From Thermoleophilia bacterium (GTDB lineage: Bacteria; Actinomycetota; Thermoleophilia; Gaiellales; Gaiellaceae): a stretch of DNA of 64,000 bases. Location of the stretch: positions 1 through 64,000 of the forward strand of contig JADLFG010000031.1 in NCBI GenBank assembly GCA_020845695.1, given 5' to 3'. Below are positions 52,777 to 61,693 of this stretch, in pieces. The notes beneath the pieces are model-generated. The model had not been told where the DNA came from, searched no databases, and worked only from the letters and a program-made list of their open reading frames with translations. Both the position numbers and the translations under genes were made by a program. The number at the start of each line of letters is the position of its first letter. The stretch's first letter is position 1.

Positions 52777-52784
52777 CGCGCCCC

Positions 52785-53726
52785 GTGCCGCGCTACGGGC
52801 CACCGGATGCCCTCGAGACGCCGCGCTACGCGGGGGTTCGGACGTTCATGCGGGTCCCGAACGTCCGCGCGACCGAGGAGGTCGATGTCGCCGTGATCGG
52901 CGTGCCGCTCGACGGCGCGGTCTCCTACCGGACGGGGGCGCGCTTCGGTCCCGAGGCGATCCGGAGCGCGTCGTCGATGCTGCGCAAGTTCAACCCGCTG
53001 CTCGGGGTGAACGTGGCCGAGCGACTGTCGATCGTGGACTGGGGCGACACGGCGGTCGTGCCCGGGTACACGCTCGAGTCGCTCGAGCGGATCCGCGAGA
53101 CGGTCGAGGAGGTAGCGCGTGCGGGAATCGTCACGCTCTGCCTCGGCGGCGACCATACGATGCTCTTGGCCGAGCTGCGCGCGTTGGCCGCCGTCCACGG
53201 GCCGCTCGCGCTCGTCCAGCTCGACGCGCACCACGACCTCTGGGACGAGTACTTCGGGCAGAAGGTCTTCCACGGCAGCGTCGTGCGCCGGGCGGTGGAG
53301 GAGGGGCTGATCGACCCGGCCCGGTCGGTGCAGGCCGGCCTGCGCGGCTCGCTCTACGGCCCGCAGGACGCCGCCATGCCGGCCGAGCTGGGTATCCACG
53401 CGCTCTCCAGCGAGGAGTTGCTCGCGCTCGGGCCCGGCGGGTTCTCGATGCTCGTGCGCGAGCGGGTGGGGTCGACCCGCTGCTTCCTCTCGTTCGACGT
53501 CGACGTCGTCGACCCGGCCTTCGCGCCCGGCACGGGAACACCGGAGATCGGCGGCCCGTCGAGCCGGGAGGTCCTGACGTTCGTGCGGTCGCTCGCCGGG
53601 CTCGACTTCCGCGGCTTCGACTGCGTCGAGGTCTCGCCGCCCTACGACCCGGCGGGTGTCACCGCCCTGCTCGCGGCCAACGCGTGTTTCGAAATGCTCT
53701 CGCTGCTCGCGCTCTTGCGGGCCTGA
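52785..53726 (+). CDS. speB: agmatinase-family ureohydrolase
   Basis: A 313-residue di-manganese ureohydrolase. Metal ligands are in LGGDHTM, QLDAHHDLWD and SFDVDVVDPAFAPGTGTPE, and the family motif FGPEAIR appears near residue 50. Agmatinase is the usual annotation, giving putrescine and urea, but guanidino-acid hydrolases share these motifs. The TATAAT promoter marks it as possibly well expressed. Confidence 0.88.
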   Translation: MPRYGPPDALETPRYAGVRTFMRVPNVRATEEVDVAVIGVPLDGAVSYRTGARFGPEAIRSASSMLRKFNPLLGVNVAERLSIVDWGDTAVVPGYTLESLERIRETVEEVARAGIVTLCLGGDHTMLLAELRALAAVHGPLALVQLDAHHDLWDEYFGQKVFHGSVVRRAVEEGLIDPARSVQAGLRGSLYGPQDAAMPAELGIHALSSEELLALGPGGFSMLVRERVGSTRCFLSFDVDVVDPAFAPGTGTPEIGGPSSREVLTFVRSLAGLDFRGFDCVEVSPPYDPAGVTALLAANACFEMLSLLALLRA

Positions 53727-53737
53727 CCGGACCGGGC

Positions 53738-54877
53738 TTACGACTCGGCCGGCGGCCGCGCCGCGAACAGATGCGGCTCGAGCCGCTCCAGACCCGGCAC
53801 GTCGTGGACGTCGCCGTCGAGGTGGGGGAGCTCGAGCAGCGGCTCCGGCCCGAGCCGGCGCGCGAGCGACCGGACGTTGGCCCGGTCGCGCTCGGCGAGC
53901 ACCTGGTAGGCGAGGAAGGCGTCGGCAGCGCGGGCGGCGACGCCGGGGTCGAGGCCGGCATCCACGAGCTGGCCGAGGGCACCCCGCCGCAGGGTCGCGG
54001 CCGAGCGCCGGCGCTCATCGCCGAGGACGGCGGGGTGGATCTTGTTCACGATCACGCCCCCGAACGGCAGCTCCGCCTCGACGAGCCGTCGCCAGAAGAA
54101 CACCGCCTCCTCGATCGGCTCGCGCTCGGGCGTGGTCACGAGCAGGAACACGGTGCGCCGGTCGCCGAGGAGCGCCCGCACCGCCACGGCCCGCTGCTTG
54201 AAGCCGTCGTACATGCCCTCGAACCCGAGCAGGAACTCGGTCAGATCGGAGAGGAACGTGATCCCGATCAGCCGCTCGAGCGCCTTCCAGGCGACGAGCG
54301 ACGCCTGACCGAGCGTGCGCAGCCCCAGCCCGCCCGCCCGCATGCCTCCTTCGAGCAGGGTACGCAGCGCCTTGCCCTCGACGAAGCGGGTGATCCGGTT
54401 CGGGGCGTCGATGAAGTCGAGCGCGTGGCGACTCGGCGGCGTGTCGAGGACGAGCAGGTCGTACCCGCCCCGGCGGTGCAGCTCGTAGAGGCGTTCCATC
54501 GCCATGTATTCCTGGGAGCCGCCGACCGCGCCCGAGAGCTGCCGGTAGATGCGGTTGCGCAGGATCCGGTCGCGCGCCTCGGCGCTCGGAGCGTGCTCCT
54601 CGACCAGCCGATCGAACGTGCGCTTCGCATCGAGCGCGATCGCGAACAGCCGGCCGCTGCCGTGGCCGAGCTCCACCTCGTGCGGCTCGTCCGGCAGCGA
54701 CTCGAGGCCGAGCGCGTTCGCGAGCCGCCTGGCCGGGTCGATCGTCAGGACGCACGCGGTGCGCCCGCGCCGTGCCGCCCCCAGCGCGAGGGCGGCGCTG
54801 ACGGTCGTCTTGCCGACGCCCCCCGAGCCGCAGACCACGACGATCTCCGCTTCGCCCGTGAGTCGCTCGACGTTCAC
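53738..54877 (-). CDS. ArsA/Get3-like ATPase lacking the signature lysine (Rv3680-like)
   Basis: A 379-residue SIMIBI-class ATPase. The P-loop is VVCGSGGVGKTT, with Ser where ArsA and Get3 carry the signature Lys. TIDPARRLANALG, GSQEYMAMERLYEL and DTPPSRHALDF match the mycobacterial Rv3680 type. It starts within the last four bases of the partner gene. The pair is a conserved actinobacterial heterodimer with a proposed role in envelope or stress physiology, not arsenite efflux. Confidence 0.9.
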   Translation of the reverse strand: MNVERLTGEAEIVVVCGSGGVGKTTVSAALALGAARRGRTACVLTIDPARRLANALGLESLPDEPHEVELGHGSGRLFAIALDAKRTFDRLVEEHAPSAEARDRILRNRIYRQLSGAVGGSQEYMAMERLYELHRRGGYDLLVLDTPPSRHALDFIDAPNRITRFVEGKALRTLLEGGMRAGGLGLRTLGQASLVAWKALERLIGITFLSDLTEFLLGFEGMYDGFKQRAVAVRALLGDRRTVFLLVTTPEREPIEEAVFFWRRLVEAELPFGGVIVNKIHPAVLGDERRRSAATLRRGALGQLVDAGLDPGVAARAADAFLAYQVLAERDRANVRSLARRLGPEPLLELPHLDGDVHDVPGLERLEPHLFAARPPAES

Positions 54878-55809
54878 GGCAGCTCTCCGAGCGAGGGCGA
54901 AAGCAGCTCCGCCAGCTCCGAGACGCCGTCGAGGTCGAGCTCCGGGCGAAACAGGAACGGCAGCCCGATCCGGGGCACGGCGGTGGCGGCGGCGAGCCGC
55001 GCCAGCTCAGCCTCCTGTTCCCCGCGCCGGGCGAGGTGGGAAAGGGCCGCGCGGACGGCCGCCCGTGCCGTCTCGCCCGCCGGCGCGAGCTCGGCCAGGG
55101 GCCCGCGGTCGGCCGCGACCACGAGCTCCGGGTAGATCGCGTTGACGACGAGAGCCTGGGCGGCGAGCCCGAGCGGGCGCAACCACTCGAGCGCGTCCAG
55201 CGTCTCGTTGACCGGGATCTCCTCGGCGCGGGTGACGAGGACGATCCCGGTCCGCGCCGGGTCCGCGACGAGCTCGGCGATCGCCCTCGACTCCTCGTGG
55301 ATGCGGCCGACTCTCGCGATCTCGAGGAACGCGCGCGGCGTTCGCAGCAGCCCGAGCCCGTGCCCCGTGGCGGGCGCGTCCACCACGATCACCTCGTGTC
55401 GTCGCTCGCCGTCGCGGGTCCGCTGCTCGGCGAGATGCCAGACCTTGCCGAGCGTCACGAGCTCTCGGAGGCCCGGAGCCGCAGCCGCCAGATAGCCGAA
55501 GGCCCGGCTCTCGACCAGCCGCTCGGCGAGCGCTCGTACCCGCAGCGCCATGGTCAGGTACTCCTCGAGCGCTCGCTGCGGCTCGAGCGCCAGCCCGGCC
55601 AGACCGGGGTAGAGGGGGATCTCCCGGCCGGGCCCGGCAGCTCCGTCCTCACCGAACAGGCGCGCGAGGTGCGCCTCGGAGGCGAGCTCGACGAGCAGCG
55701 TCCGCCGGCCGCTCCAGGCCGCGGCGAGCCCGATCGCGGCCGCCACCGTGGTCTTGCCGACGCCGCCCTTGCCGGTGACGATCACGAGCTGCCGATCGAG
55801 GAGCGACAT
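54874..55809 (-). CDS. ArsA/Get3-like ATPase with canonical P-loop (Rv3679-like)
   Basis: A 311-residue partner of the preceding ATPase. The P-loop VTGKGGVGKTT keeps the signature Lys. LLVELASEAHLARLFG and VIVVDAPATGHGLGLLRTP match the Rv3679 type. It is the first gene of the pair. TACGGT on the minus strand (55822-55817) ends seven bases before the ATG, sharing its TA with the divergent promoter. Confidence 0.9.
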   Translation of the reverse strand: MSLLDRQLVIVTGKGGVGKTTVAAAIGLAAAWSGRRTLLVELASEAHLARLFGEDGAAGPGREIPLYPGLAGLALEPQRALEEYLTMALRVRALAERLVESRAFGYLAAAAPGLRELVTLGKVWHLAEQRTRDGERRHEVIVVDAPATGHGLGLLRTPRAFLEIARVGRIHEESRAIAELVADPARTGIVLVTRAEEIPVNETLDALEWLRPLGLAAQALVVNAIYPELVVAADRGPLAELAPAGETARAAVRAALSHLARRGEQEAELARLAAATAVPRIGLPFLFRPELDLDGVSELAELLSPSLGELP

Positions 55810-55816
55810 CCCGAAT

Positions 55817-55826
55817 ACCGTACTCT
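55817..55826. promoter_or_regulatory. overlapping bidirectional -10 element ACCGTACTCT
   Basis: The minus -10 TACGGT (55822-55817) and the plus -10 TACTCT (55821-55826) share the central TA, forming ANNNTANNNT. Each lies seven bases from its start codon (ATG 55809 minus, GTG 55834 plus). The whole intergenic region is 24 bases. Confidence 0.6.
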
Positions 55827-55833
55827 TCGCCCC

Positions 55834-56274
55834 GTGGCCCTCGCGCTCTCGTCGCTGGCGTCGTGGCCGGCGCGCCGCTTCGCCTTCGCCGTCGGCGCGG
55901 CGCTGCTCGTCGCAGCCGTCACCGGTATCCCGACCGACCTCGTCGACACGCCGCTGTTCGGCCGCCAGATCGGGGTGACCGCCTGGGCGTACCCCGTCTG
56001 GATCGTCTCGTCCCTGCTCGCGGGCCTACTCGCCGCGACCGCGCTCAGGCCGGCCCGCCCGGTTGCGGGCGGCGGCCTGCTCGCGCTCTTCGCCGTCGGG
56101 TGCCCCGTCTGCAACAAGCCGGTGCTGCTCCTGCTCGGCAGCGCCGGCGCGCTCGAGTGGTTCGCTCCGCTCCAGCCCGTCCTCGGCGCCCTCGCGATCG
56201 CCGGGCTCGCCGCCGCGCTCGTCGTCCGCCTCCGCGCGGAAGCGGCCTGCGCCGTCACGTCGGCTGGCGGCTGA
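55834..56274 (+). CDS. membrane protein with CPVCNKP motif
   Basis: A 146-residue protein with about four transmembrane helices. A CPVC motif within GCPVCNKPVLLLLG sits at the start of a helix and could be redox-active or bind metal. The rest is hydrophobic with few charges. It diverges from the ArsA pair through a shared promoter. Similar proteins exist in actinobacteria, but I know no proven function. Confidence 0.72.
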   Translation: MALALSSLASWPARRFAFAVGAALLVAAVTGIPTDLVDTPLFGRQIGVTAWAYPVWIVSSLLAGLLAATALRPARPVAGGGLLALFAVGCPVCNKPVLLLLGSAGALEWFAPLQPVLGALAIAGLAAALVVRLRAEAACAVTSAGG

Positions 56275-56318
56275 GCGGGGCGCCCCGCAGCCGGGGCGGA
56301 AGGCGAGAAGGACTGTGC

Positions 56319-56324
56319 TACCCT
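56319..56324 (+). promoter_or_regulatory. -10 element TACCCT of parA
   Basis: TACCCT lies 18 bases before the ATG at 56343. A leader of about 12 bases carrying AAAGAGG would follow. Confidence 0.45.
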
Positions 56325-56342
56325 GGCGCGAAAGAGGCCGCC

Positions 56343-57161
56343 ATGGTCTCCCTTCTCACGCGCGCCGTTCGACGGGCGCCGTCCTCGCAAGGAGCAACGC
56401 TGGGCAAGGTCATCGCGTTCGCCAACCAGAAGGGCGGCGTGGCGAAGACCACCACGACGCTCAACCTCGCCGTCGCGTTTCGCGAGCGGGGCCACAGCGT
56501 GCTCGCCGTCGATCTCGACCCGCAGGGCAACCTGACGATGAGCCAGGGGATGAACCCGGACGAGCTCGACCAGTCGATGTTCGACGTGCTGGTACGGTCG
56601 CTGCCGATCGAGGAGATCATCCACCGGGCCGAGATCGATGTCGCCGTCTCGTCGATCGACCTCGCCGGGGCCGAGCTGGCGCTGTCGAGCATGATCGGCC
56701 GGGAGCGCGCGCTCCAGAAGGCGCTCCTGCCGGTGCGCACGGACTACGACTTCATCCTGATCGACACGCCTCCGTCGCTCGGCCTGCTCACGATCAACGC
56801 GCTCACGGCCTCCGACGAGGTGATCGTCCCCGTCCAGTGCGAGTACCTGTCGCTGCGGGGTCTCGTCCAGCTCCAGAACACGCTGGAGATGATCCGGGAG
56901 AATCTCAACCCGAGCGTCGACATCCGCGGGATCCTGCCGACGATGTACGACAACCGCACGCTGCACAGCCGCGAGGCGATCGACATGCTGAAGGAGAACT
57001 ACGGCGACCTCGTCTTCCGAACCAGGATCCGCAAGACGATCCGCTACGCGGAAGCGCCCGTCCAGGGCAGCTCGGTGCTCAAGTACGACCCGACCGGCCC
57101 GGCCGCCAAGGCCTACCGGGATCTCGCGAGGGAGGTGCTGAACGGTGCGACGCCGCGCTAG
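56343..57161 (+). CDS. parA: ParA/Soj-family ATPase
   Basis: A 272-residue partition ATPase. A 20-residue N-terminal stretch precedes the P-loop [14 protein letters not shown] with the signature Lys. [13 protein letters not shown] is switch I and [16 protein letters not shown] the Walker B region. ParA proteins place chromosomes or other cargo by ATP-driven gradients. It overlaps the downstream ftsZ start by 17 bases, suggesting the pair works in one process. No parB is adjacent. Confidence 0.92.
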   Translation: MVSLLTRAVRRAPSSQGATLGKVIAFANQKGGVAKTTTTLNLAVAFRERGHSVLAVDLDPQGNLTMSQGMNPDELDQSMFDVLVRSLPIEEIIHRAEIDVAVSSIDLAGAELALSSMIGRERALQKALLPVRTDYDFILIDTPPSLGLLTINALTASDEVIVPVQCEYLSLRGLVQLQNTLEMIRENLNPSVDIRGILPTMYDNRTLHSREAIDMLKENYGDLVFRTRIRKTIRYAEAPVQGSSVLKYDPTGPAAKAYRDLAREVLNGATPR

Positions 57162-58476
57162 CATGCGCGAGGGACCGCTCGCCGAGCTGTTCAAGGCGAC
57201 CGAGGCGGCCCAGCGCCAGGCGGAACGGGTCGATCCCGCCGCCGGCGGCGAGGTGCCGCTGCAGGCGGTGACCGGCGAGCCGGCCGGCGCGGAGGAGGGT
57301 TCCGAGGCGGGCCATCCGGTCGAGGAGACCGCCAGCCTGCTCGTGCCCGTGCCCGAGCCGCCGGCGGAACCCGCCCGCGAGCCGGAGCCGGCGCCCGCTG
57401 CGAGGCTCGCTGTCGCGCCCCAGGTGACCGTGCGCGACGCGCCGCGGCTCTCGCGGGTGCCGCGAGCGGACTCGGCTGCCTACCTCGCGGTGATCCGCGT
57501 CGTCGGCGTCGGCGGCGGCGGGCTCAACGCGGTCAACCGCATGATCGAGGCGGGTATCTCCCAGGTCGAGTTCATCGCCGTCAACACCGACATCCAGCAA
57601 CTGCGCACCTCGGATGCGCCGGTGAAGCTCCACATCGGCCGCGAGCTGACGCAGGGGCTCGGCTCGGGAGCAGACCCCGACGTCGGCCGCCGCGCCGCCG
57701 AGGAGGCCTACGACCAGGTCAAGCACGTGCTGCGCGGCTCCGACATGGTGTTCGTGACCGCCGGCGAAGGCGGCGGTACCGGCTCCGGCGCGGCGCCCGT
57801 GGTGGCCCGGATCGCGCGCGAGGTCGGCGCGCTGACCGTCGGCATCGTGACGATGCCGTTTCGCTTCGAGGGCACGCGCCGCCGCGAGCAGGCCGATCAC
57901 GGAGTCGAGGAGCTGCGCTCGGTTTGCGACACCGTGATCGTGATCCCGAACGACCGCCTGCTCGAGGTGCTCGACCGCTCGACGTCGATGCTGGAGGCGT
58001 TCCGGATCGCCGACGACGTGCTGCGCCAGGGCGTTCAGGGGATCTGCGACCTGATCACGATGCCCGGGCTGATCAACCTCGACTTCGCCGACGTCCGCAC
58101 GATCATGCGCGACGCGGGCTCGGCGCTGATGGGCATCGGCTTCGCCACGGGCGAGAACCGTGCCCGGGAGGCGGCTGAACGGGCGCTGCGCTCGCCGCTG
58201 ATCGACACCGAGATCACCGGCGCGCGCGGGATCCTGCTCTCGATCGCCGGCGGCGAGGATCTCTCGCTGCTCGAGGTGACCGAGGCGGCCGAGGTGATCC
58301 GCGCCGCGGCGACCGACGACACCAACATCATCTTCGGCGCCACGGTCGACCCCAAGCTCAACGGGCAGGTCTGGGTCACGGTGGTCGCGACCGGGCTCGG
58401 CAAGAGCGCGCGGCCGCTCCGGCGGGCGCCGGCCACCGAGACGCTCGACCCGCCGAGCTTTCTGCGCGACCTCTAG
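57145..58476 (+). CDS. ftsZ: FtsZ with long N-terminal extension and short C-terminal linker
   Basis: A 443-residue tubulin-like GTPase that forms the division ring. The core (about 112-418) has [15 protein letters not shown], the tubulin signature GGGTGSG (209-215), and the T7 loop NLDFADV. About 108 residues precede the core, rich in Glu, Pro and Ala and probably disordered. After the core only about 25 residues remain, ending in a conserved-tail-like DPPSFLRDL. In most FtsZ proteins the disordered linker is between core and tail. The GTG at 57145 has GGAGG nine bases upstream; the ATG at 57163 is an alternative. Confidence 0.92.
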   Translation: MRRRASMREGPLAELFKATEAAQRQAERVDPAAGGEVPLQAVTGEPAGAEEGSEAGHPVEETASLLVPVPEPPAEPAREPEPAPAARLAVAPQVTVRDAPRLSRVPRADSAAYLAVIRVVGVGGGGLNAVNRMIEAGISQVEFIAVNTDIQQLRTSDAPVKLHIGRELTQGLGSGADPDVGRRAAEEAYDQVKHVLRGSDMVFVTAGEGGGTGSGAAPVVARIAREVGALTVGIVTMPFRFEGTRRREQADHGVEELRSVCDTVIVIPNDRLLEVLDRSTSMLEAFRIADDVLRQGVQGICDLITMPGLINLDFADVRTIMRDAGSALMGIGFATGENRAREAAERALRSPLIDTEITGARGILLSIAGGEDLSLLEVTEAAEVIRAAATDDTNIIFGATVDPKLNGQVWVTVVATGLGKSARPLRRAPATETLDPPSFLRDL

Positions 58477-58510
58477 CGGGGTCGCGTGCCCGGGCCCGCG
58501 CGAGCGGCGC

Positions 58511-58516
58511 TAGGCT
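58511..58516 (+). promoter_or_regulatory. leaderless -10 element TAGGCT
   Basis: TAGGCT ends eight bases before the ATG at 58525 and decides that start over an upstream GTG at 58486. Confidence 0.5.
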
Positions 58517-58524
58517 CCCCGCCG

Positions 58525-60099
58525 ATGGGGGGCGCGGTCGCCGCGGGTCACCCGCTCACGGCCCGGGCAGGGGCTGACGTGCTCGCGGCCGGTGGCAACG
58601 CGGTCGATGCCTGCATCGCCGCGGCCGCGGTCGGCTGGGTGGTCGAGAGCCCGCTGACGGGACCCGGCGCGGGCGGGTTCATGCTCGTGCACCGGGCGCG
58701 GGACGGCCGCGATGCCGTGCTCGACTTCTTCGTCTCCCATCCCGGCCGAGGGCTGCCACCGGGCGCTGGCGGCAAGCCAGAGGCGGTTGCGGTGCCGTTC
58801 GGGGCGGGCGACACGACCCAGACGTTCCTGGTCGGCCCGGCCTCGTGCGCGGTGCCCGGGGCCGTCGCCGGTCTCGCCGCGGCCCATCGCCTGTTCGGCA
58901 CCGTGCCGTGGCCCGAGCTGCTCGCGCCCGCAATCGCGCTCGCGCGCGGCGGCGTCGATCTGACCCGAGAGCAGGCCCTCCTCCATGCCGTCCTCGACGG
59001 GGTGCTTCGGCGGGAGCCGGAGGGCCGGGAGGTGTACGGCGCTCGCGCGCCGCTGCGGGCAGGCGAGCGGCTGGTGATGGCGGCGCTCGCCGGCACGCTC
59101 GAACGGGTCGCGGCCGAGGGGGAGGCGGCCTTCTATCGCGGCGAGCTCGCGGGCAAGCTCGCCGCTGCCGTCGCGGGGCGCGGCGGGCGGATCACGGTGG
59201 ACGATCTCGCCGCCTACCGGGTCGTTCGGCGGCGGCCGGTGCGGGTTGCCTACCGGGGTCACGAGGTCGCGTCGAACGGGCCGCCCTCGGCCGGCGGCGT
59301 GCTGATCGCGTACGCTCTGCGCGTGCTCGACGCGGTCGGGCCGGGCGGCCCTCCGGGCAGCCCGGATGCGCTCGCGACGCTGGCCGAGGCCGCCCGGGAG
59401 GCAGCGATCGCTCGCGGCGGGACGTTCGCGGCCGCGCTCCATCGAGGCGGGCTGGCCGGGCGGCTGCTCGGCGACGAGGGTGTGCGGGCGGCGGTCGGTC
59501 GCGTCCGCGCGGGCGGCGGGCCCGCGGCTCCGCTCGAGCGGCGGCTGCCGTCGACCACGCACGTGAGCGTGCTCGACGGGCGGGGAAACGCGGCGTCGCT
59601 GTCCTCTTCGACCGGCTGCGGCTCCGGCGTCTTCGTGCCCGGCACCGGGATCCAGCTCAATAACATGCTCGGCGAGATCGACCTCAACCCGCCGGACGCT
59701 CCGGCGCGGCCGGGGTTGCGCCTGACCAGCATGATGGCGCCGACGCTCGTCTTGCATCGGCGACGCCCGCGCCTCGTGGTCGGTAGCGCGGGCTCGGAGC
59801 GGCTTCGCGGCGCGATCGTCCAGACGATCGTCAACGTGGTCGATCACGGGCTGCCGATCGCCGAGGCGATCGAGCGTCCGCGGGTGCATCTCGACGGTGA
59901 GGAGCTCCACTGCGAGGGCGGGATCGGCACCGGGGCTGTCGAGGAGCTGGAGCGGCGCGGCTACCGCACGGTGCGCTGGCCCGGGCCCGGGCGGAACCTC
60001 TACTTCGGGGGCGTCAGCGCGGTCGCGGTCGCCCGCGAAGGCGGGCTCGAGGCGGCGGGCGACCCGCGCCGCGGCGGCCACGGGGTCGTCGTCGAGTGA
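58525..60099 (+). CDS. ggt: gamma-glutamyltranspeptidase family protein
   Basis: A 524-residue Ntn-hydrolase that self-cleaves before a catalytic Thr, seen in LPSTTHVSVLDGRGN near residue 350. GNAVDACIAAA, and GPGAGGFMLVHR are conserved large-subunit motifs. GSAGSERLRGAIVQ and GRNLYFGGV lie in the small subunit. No signal peptide is evident, so it may act inside the cell. Substrates could be glutathione-like thiols or gamma-glutamyl amides. It overlaps the GNAT gene by four bases. Confidence 0.9.
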   Translation: MGGAVAAGHPLTARAGADVLAAGGNAVDACIAAAAVGWVVESPLTGPGAGGFMLVHRARDGRDAVLDFFVSHPGRGLPPGAGGKPEAVAVPFGAGDTTQTFLVGPASCAVPGAVAGLAAAHRLFGTVPWPELLAPAIALARGGVDLTREQALLHAVLDGVLRREPEGREVYGARAPLRAGERLVMAALAGTLERVAAEGEAAFYRGELAGKLAAAVAGRGGRITVDDLAAYRVVRRRPVRVAYRGHEVASNGPPSAGGVLIAYALRVLDAVGPGGPPGSPDALATLAEAAREAAIARGGTFAAALHRGGLAGRLLGDEGVRAAVGRVRAGGGPAAPLERRLPSTTHVSVLDGRGNAASLSSSTGCGSGVFVPGTGIQLNNMLGEIDLNPPDAPARPGLRLTSMMAPTLVLHRRRPRLVVGSAGSERLRGAIVQTIVNVVDHGLPIAEAIERPRVHLDGEELHCEGGIGTGAVEELERRGYRTVRWPGPGRNLYFGGVSAVAVAREGGLEAAGDPRRGGHGVVVE

Positions 60100-60605
60100 G
60101 CGTCGAGATCAGGCATGCTCGCGCCGGCGACGCGCGCCGCCTCGTCGAGCTCGCGCGCGCGGTCGGCTCCGAGCCCGGAGGATGGCTCGCCACGGACGGA
60201 CGGTGGCAGAGCCCGGGGGCCGAGCGCGCGCACCTGCGCGCTGTCTCCCGCTCGCGGCACGCGGCCGTCCTGGTCGCGGTGGGCGAAGCGGGAATCGTGG
60301 GGCGGCTCTCGATCGCCCGCCGCACGTACCCGCTCGGCGCTCACGTGGCCGAGGTCGGCCTCATGGTCGCACGGGCCGAGCGGGGCAAGGGTGTCGGTCG
60401 CGCCCTGCTGGCCGCGGCGGAGGTCTGGGCGCGGGGTGCCGGAATCGAGAAGCTTGAGCTGCACGTGCTGCCGCACAACGAGGCGGCCCTCGCCCTGTAC
60501 GGACGCATGGGCTACGAGCGGGAGGGATATCGGCGCAGGCACTTCCGGCGCGGTGACGCGTACCTCGACGCCATCCTGATGGCCAAGTTGCTCGAGCCAT
60601 GCTAG
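60096..60605 (+). CDS. GNAT acetyltransferase
   Basis: A 169-residue single GNAT domain. The acetyl-CoA loop is RGKGVGRALL, followed by NEAALALYGRMGYEREGYRRRHF, typical of RimI-type enzymes acting on protein N termini or small amines. The GTG start overlaps the ggt stop. Acceptor unknown. Confidence 0.87.
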   Translation: MSVEIRHARAGDARRLVELARAVGSEPGGWLATDGRWQSPGAERAHLRAVSRSRHAAVLVAVGEAGIVGRLSIARRTYPLGAHVAEVGLMVARAERGKGVGRALLAAAEVWARGAGIEKLELHVLPHNEAALALYGRMGYEREGYRRRHFRRGDAYLDAILMAKLLEPC

Positions 60606-60684
60606 CACCGAGATGATCATGCGAGTACTGTTTTGCTCTGCGGCTCTCGTGCCGGCGAGTGCCCTGGCCAGGCATGCTTGCGGC

Positions 60685-61059
60685 ATGGCCGAGCACCCTG
60701 GCGCCCCGGGCCGGGGCACGATTACGCTCGAGGACGTCGAGCTTCGCGCCGAGGAGGAGCTCTGGAGCGGCGACTCCGACTCCGACCACTCGGGCTGGTT
60801 CTGCGTGCGGACCGACCCGTTCCCGTGCCCGGCGGCGGGCTGCACGTTCGTGGCGGAGTTCATGACCGCGGCGCATCTGATCCTCGTCTGGGAGGAGCGC
60901 GACGACCCCAACCTGCTTCGCCACGCGCAGCGGGCGAAGGAGGTCGGCCGCAACCCCAGGGTCGTCCCGTACGTGACCGCGTTCGGGCCCAGCACCTCCT
61001 ACTACCTGTGGGAGGCGGCGGGCCGGCCGGTGCACGGCGTCAGGCGGGCGGGCCCCTAG
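60685..61059 (+). CDS. hypothetical protein with possible zinc site
   Basis: A 124-residue acidic protein. The segment PCPAAGCTFVAEFMTAAH and a later LLRHA give a Cys/His arrangement that might bind zinc like a finger. CATGCT (60673-60678) ends six bases before the ATG at 60685, which is therefore preferred to the ATG at 60613. Its stop codon overlaps the convergent LON gene stop. Function unknown. Confidence 0.6.
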   Translation: MAEHPGAPGRGTITLEDVELRAEEELWSGDSDSDHSGWFCVRTDPFPCPAAGCTFVAEFMTAAHLILVWEERDDPNLLRHAQRAKEVGRNPRVVPYVTAFGPSTSYYLWEAAGRPVHGVRRAGP

Positions 61060-61670
61060 CCCGGCGGCTCGACGCGCCCGTTCGCCTGCGCGCGCTCCCG
61101 GGCCAGGCGCGCGTACCGGGTCGCGGTGCGCGCGCGGACGAGCAGGTCCGTGAGCGCCGAGATCCGCTCGCGCTCGGAGAGCAGCTCGAGCAGACCCTGC
61201 CGGGAGTCGGTGCCGAGGCCGACGCGGGCCGCGATCCAGTAGGCGAGGCCCTCGGGGCCCGGGCTCGGCTCCCCGAAGTCCGCGCCCGCGGCCTCGGCCA
61301 GGCGCCGGTAGGCGGCGACACACGTCGCCAGCTCGCGGCTCGAGGGCTCGCCGGGCTCGTCGGCGACGAGCTCGACCAGGGCCGTGCGGAAGGAGCGCCC
61401 GGCGGTCTCCTCGACGATACGAAAGCGCGTCCGGCCTTCGGCGAGCACGTCGAGCCGGCCGTCCTCGTAGCGGGCCAGTACGTCGACGAGGGCCGCGGTC
61501 GTACCGAGCTCGCGCGTGTGCTCGTCGTCGGCGAGCACGAGGCCGAGCTCCTCGTCTCGTGCGAGGCACTCCCCGACCAGCTCCCGGTAGCGGGGCTCGA
61601 AGATGTGCAGCGGGAGCTGCTCTCCAGGCAGCAGGACGAGCTCGAGCGGGAAGAGACCGATCTCCCTCAT
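61056..61670 (-). CDS. LON substrate-binding-domain protein
   Basis: A 204-residue stand-alone LON N-terminal domain. It begins IGLFPLELVLLPGEQLPLHIFEPRYRELV, the family signature. No ATPase or protease domain is attached, so it may deliver or hold substrates rather than cut them. TAACCT on the minus strand (61682-61677) ends six bases before the ATG. Confidence 0.9.
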   Translation of the reverse strand: MREIGLFPLELVLLPGEQLPLHIFEPRYRELVGECLARDEELGLVLADDEHTRELGTTAALVDVLARYEDGRLDVLAEGRTRFRIVEETAGRSFRTALVELVADEPGEPSSRELATCVAAYRRLAEAAGADFGEPSPGPEGLAYWIAARVGLGTDSRQGLLELLSERERISALTDLLVRARTATRYARLARERAQANGRVEPPG

Positions 61671-61676
61671 CGCGAC

Positions 61677-61686
61677 AGGTTATGGT
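61677..61686. promoter_or_regulatory. overlapping bidirectional -10 element AGGTTATGGT
   Basis: The minus -10 TAACCT (61682-61677) and plus -10 TATGGT (61681-61686) share the central TA, the same ANNNTANNNT layout as at 55817. The start codons (ATG 61670 minus, ATG 61694 plus) are 23 bases apart. Confidence 0.6.
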
Positions 61687-61693
61687 CCAGGAG

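Noticed and set aside
52283..55135. Long plus-strand frame of about 950 codons
   Set aside because: It crosses a secreted-protein gene, the agmatinase gene and both ArsA genes in another frame, and its product is low-complexity. The real genes have clear motifs.
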